This document shows positions 21,163-23,466 of a DNA stretch of 23,466 nucleotides, one piece after another. Position numbers and translations under genes: made by a program. Source of the DNA: a virus. The DNA lies in IMG/VR virus record IMGVR_UViG_3300042884_001268, positions 1-23,466 of that record; one strand, given 5' to 3'. The notes under the pieces are model-generated. The model did no database searches, was not told the DNA's origin, and saw only the letters and a list, made by a program, of their open reading frames with translations. Numbering within the stretch: position 1 is the first letter of the stretch; each line of letters starts with the position of its first letter.

Positions 21163-22116
21163 TCAAGGCAGGTTGATGGTCAAACCCCGTCCATGCACCG
21201 TCTGCACGAGATCGAATGCCTGGTCCCGCGTCAGGCCCTGCTTTTGCAACTTGTCGCGGAGTTCGTTGATGACATCGCGGTGCGTCGCTCTGTTGGTCAG
21301 GGCGTAGAGTTCTTGGTAGGTGAGCATGACCAATCCTGCCGCGACTTTTTCTGCGGCCCCAAGGAAACAATCGAACTCGGTCAGAGACAGGACGAAATCT
21401 CGACCATCCAGTTGAACGCTTCGGCGTGAGCGTGAAATCAGAAGCCGGGCAACGTTGGATTTGACCCCATCGGAAAACACCCCCTTAACTTGCGGATTTT
21501 CACGGATCCGCTCGACGACCAGACGATCCGTGCCGGACTGCTCACGGATCATCACCTCGCCGAGGTCCATTACTGTGATTCCTGCTTCCCGCCATCGAAT
21601 TGCATGGGTCGAATTGATGGCGTGGGCGATCAGGGCCACGCGTGTGCCACCAGCCGCAGCCTTGACCGCAAGGATCATGCCGGGCGATTCCAACCGGTCA
21701 GGGTTGCTGCAGAGCACCACCGAATGGCCTGAAGGTGCCCTGCCGATCAGCCAAAGGCCATCATCAATCCGGACCACAGTGCCGACGAGCCCACCCGATG
21801 CCGCGATCTCGCAAGCGAGGCGCTCTCCGTCGACGGAGTAGCGTTTCAGGTCATCCTCGGTGAGAACAACATCTTCAGCAGCATCATGCGGGCAGCAAGC
21901 GCGAATTTCATCGCCGACCCTCCGGATAGGGCGTACATCGAGTCCGCAATCGCACTGCGTACAGACGGACCAACTGTCGGTTTTTCGGGTTTCGATCAGC
22001 ACCCGCGCCCGGAGCAGGCGCTCGACACTACGGTCGGAGAATTGGCCTAGCGCCCGGCCGGAAACCGTCGTTTCCGCCCCGCTGTCACTCAGCCGCTTCC
22101 ACAACCAGGTCAGCAT
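21163..22116 (-). CDS. Zinc-ribbon and winged-helix protein of a two-gene cassette
   Basis: A 317-residue protein of unknown family. Residues 1-45 are helical. A Cys cluster (VCTQCDCG at 51-58 and RACCPHD at 72-78) makes a zinc-ribbon-like module. A middle domain (about 110-190: VGTVVRIDDGLWLIGRAPSG, then TRVALIAHAIN and REAGITVMDLGEVM) alternates strands and helices. The C-terminus (232-317: RSVQLDGRDFVLSLTEFDCF, LTYQELYALTN, RDVINELRDKLQKQGL, VQTVHGRGLTINL) closely follows the OmpR/PhoB-type winged-helix pattern, including the final TVHGRG wing. ATG 22116 is chosen as the domain start; the frame is open to 22170. It overlaps the upstream 411-aa gene by 32 nt, so the two form a coupled pair. 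I infer DNA binding; the biological role is unknown. Confidence 0.75.
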   Translation of the reverse strand: MLTWLWKRLSDSGAETTVSGRALGQFSDRSVERLLRARVLIETRKTDSWSVCTQCDCGLDVRPIRRVGDEIRACCPHDAAEDVVLTEDDLKRYSVDGERLACEIAASGGLVGTVVRIDDGLWLIGRAPSGHSVVLCSNPDRLESPGMILAVKAAAGGTRVALIAHAINSTHAIRWREAGITVMDLGEVMIREQSGTDRLVVERIRENPQVKGVFSDGVKSNVARLLISRSRRSVQLDGRDFVLSLTEFDCFLGAAEKVAAGLVMLTYQELYALTNRATHRDVINELRDKLQKQGLTRDQAFDLVQTVHGRGLTINLP

Positions 22117-23320
22117 CGCGATCCTTTTCCAGCCCGTTGCGGGCCACCAGCGCGTGAATCGCCTTTTCAAACCGTGTCCGGCGGAAAGCGAGCGTCCCTG
22201 GCGGTTTCAGCCGAACAGTGACTTTTGCGGGCCGTTTCGCGTCGCTCTTGAAGAATACCCGGAACGTGATCTCCCCCAAGCGCCAGCCTCGCCCGAAATG
22301 CACCTCGCTGGCTTTGAAATGCCGGAGCGCAGCGCCCGATGCATCCTTCGACTCCCAAGTGCGCACATACCGCCATGCACCATCCTCATCCTCGGCGAAG
22401 AAGTCGGCCGCCGCCGCTACGATCCGCACGTCGAGAATCCGTTCGTCAAATGCATGGTCGAAAACAAAATCCGGGCCGAAACGGGTGATCGGATCAAGGG
22501 TGTAGAGGTCGCGCGCATCCTTGCCCGCGAAGAATCCTGCACACCCCAGAATGTGTTCGGCAAATATCGCCGCCACTTCACCTTGCTGTCCCTTCGGCAC
22601 GCCACCGATGCGCAAAAGCCCCTCGTTTGGCGCATAGCGCAGGGCCGCATATTTCACCGCACGCAGGGTGATGATCTGCTCACGGTCACCGGCCACAACC
22701 GGCGTCGTCGTAACCGGTGCGCCATGGCTGACCACAAGGTTGATCTCGCCTTCCTCCTCGTAAGGGCCGAGGCGGCAGTAATCGCCCTGCAAATCCTGCG
22801 CGAACAGTTTCATGATGGCGGCCTTGAATGCCGCTGAGGTTTCGTCGGTCAAATCGGCGCCAACGTCGCGTTCTGGCCCCCGGAACTCCGCCATTGCCGT
22901 TGGTGCCCGCAGTGCCTGGAAATCGGCTGCCGCCTCGAAGATCTGGTGGTGATGCAGATAGGCATGCAGCGCCACATGCTTGGCTTCGTGTTTGATCGGC
23001 GCTGACTCGATGTCTTCGGTCTCGGGAACAGGGTAAAGGGCAACCCCTTGGCGACGCGCTTCGTTCAGGATGAGTTGCATCCCCTCAGTGCTGCCCAGTT
23101 CCGCGACGCGATGCAGGTCGGCGACAAGCCCCTCTTGCCAGCCGGTGACGGGTTCTTCGAAATACTTCGTCAGCTCCGATCTGACTGTCGGCGCCTCGGT
23201 ATCAAAAGCGACCGGCATGGCATCTTCGCCAAAGTGCCGGATGAAAAGTTCCCGCATCAGCCCAAGTTCGATGCTCTTGAGAAACTTCGGATTGATGAAC
23301 TTCTTGATGTCATAACCCAC
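22085..23320 (-). CDS. Uncharacterised protein, first gene of the cassette
   Basis: A 411-residue soluble protein with no family I recognise. The first third is helical (FINPKFLKSIELGLMRELFIRHFG). A central stretch has HVALHAYLHHHQIFEAAADF. The C-terminal half is mixed strand/helix with ILDVRIVAAAADFFAEDEDG, YVRTWESKDASGAALRHF and VTVRLKPPGTLAFRRTRFEKAIHALV. No signal peptide, membrane span or classic nucleotide-binding motif is visible. The ATG at 23320 opens the frame (upstream GAGG is close to it). It overlaps the following zinc-ribbon/winged-helix gene by 32 nt. An IS fragment begins within 60 nt upstream, so its promoter may have been altered. Candidate roles (defence, regulation, lysogenic conversion) are speculation. 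Confidence 0.72.
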   Translation of the reverse strand: MGYDIKKFINPKFLKSIELGLMRELFIRHFGEDAMPVAFDTEAPTVRSELTKYFEEPVTGWQEGLVADLHRVAELGSTEGMQLILNEARRQGVALYPVPETEDIESAPIKHEAKHVALHAYLHHHQIFEAAADFQALRAPTAMAEFRGPERDVGADLTDETSAAFKAAIMKLFAQDLQGDYCRLGPYEEEGEINLVVSHGAPVTTTPVVAGDREQIITLRAVKYAALRYAPNEGLLRIGGVPKGQQGEVAAIFAEHILGCAGFFAGKDARDLYTLDPITRFGPDFVFDHAFDERILDVRIVAAAADFFAEDEDGAWRYVRTWESKDASGAALRHFKASEVHFGRGWRLGEITFRVFFKSDAKRPAKVTVRLKPPGTLAFRRTRFEKAIHALVARNGLEKDRDADLVVEAAE

Positions 23321-23361
23321 GGGAGGCCCTCGCTAAAGACAAGTTTGTTCCGATTATGTTC

Positions 23362-23466
23362 TAGAGCATGTCGCCTTCAATTTAAACCATAGCCTGCGGC
23401 GATGAAGTAGTTTCGGCATTCCTGCGGCTGGAACAGGTCGCAGACTGCGCCGACCTGCTTCCACAG
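23362..23466 (-). mobile_element. 3' end of an IS630-type element (partial)
   Basis: The minus frame entering from the right edge encodes LWKQVGAVCDLFQPQECRN and continues YFIAAGYGLN before a TGA at 23379-23377. The 'ECxNYFxAAGY' ending is the usual C-terminus of IS630-family DDE transposases. The bases after the stop (towards 23362) should contain the element's terminal repeat; GAGCATGTCGCC beside a TA (around 23361-23376) is a candidate, since IS630 elements insert at TA, but the other end is outside the window. Confidence 0.7.
23377..23466 (-). CDS. IS630-family transposase C-terminus (partial)
   Basis: Only the last 29 codons are present and the frame is open to the edge. The sequence motif QECRNYFIAAGY is characteristic of the C-terminal end of IS630-type transposases. 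Whether the full gene is intact cannot be seen. Confidence 0.7.
   Translation of the reverse strand: MWKQVGAVCDLFQPQECRNYFIAAGYGLN

Overview
The window is most of the packaging, accessory and early/replication regions of a tailed temperate phage (a prophage or its remnant) in a GC-rich alphaproteobacterium. Rhodobacterales (Paracoccus/Rhodobacter-like) is the best guess, from the GC-rich coding style and from small phage families typical of that group (DUF7220, DUF6511, DUF6362-like, a prophage sigma factor). No rRNA, tRNA, integrase, tail or lysis gene and no convincing CRISPR array was seen, so neither prophage end is proven.

Layout, left to right. (1) 1-4248, leftward: a lambda-type head-packaging block in the order small terminase, GpA-family large terminase, gpW-like joining protein and portal, chained by overlapping stop/start codons, with the next head gene beginning at the left edge. 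(2) 4260-5910: a rightward island of three small genes (a 74-aa protein, a DUF3489 protein, and a ribbon-helix-helix protein behind its own palindromic operator). (3) 5953-8704, leftward: two DNA methyltransferases (a ParB-nuclease-like/N4-N6 methylase fusion, then a cytosine-C5 methylase) and a small membrane protein. The 3' part of the C5 methylase appears to be coded in two frames. (4) 8705-9253: a repeat-rich intergenic regulatory zone. (5) 9254-10258: a lone rightward gene resembling prophage proteins of the BstA abortive-infection type (tentative). (6) 10255-21032: a long leftward early region. In transcription order it holds a sigma factor, three small phage proteins, a Sak4-like AAA ATPase, a putative ssDNA-binding protein with a Trp/Gly/Pro tail, two small proteins (one DUF6511), another small protein, a Cas4/RecB-like Fe-S nuclease, a RecD-like helicase, a Toprim-VapE primase-helicase and a strong terminator. 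After a block of inverted repeats come a RuvC-like resolvase and two small proteins. (7) 21163-23320, leftward: an uncharacterised two-gene cassette, ended at the right edge by the 3' end of an IS630-type transposase.

The early genes make a coherent replication/recombination set: loading ATPase, ssDNA-binding protein, nuclease, helicase, primase and resolvase. The sigma factor at the head of the run, just below an 11-bp-period repeat array, suggests that the phage programmes its own transcription. The methylases have no restriction partner here and may protect phage DNA. Rightward genes embedded in leftward operons (5356-5910 and 9254-10258) look less GC-rich and behave like lysogenic-conversion cargo. 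The best candidates for undescribed biology are the dual-frame methylase region, the two-gene cassette at the right, the lone BstA-like gene with its upstream repeats, and the inverted-repeat field after the primase.
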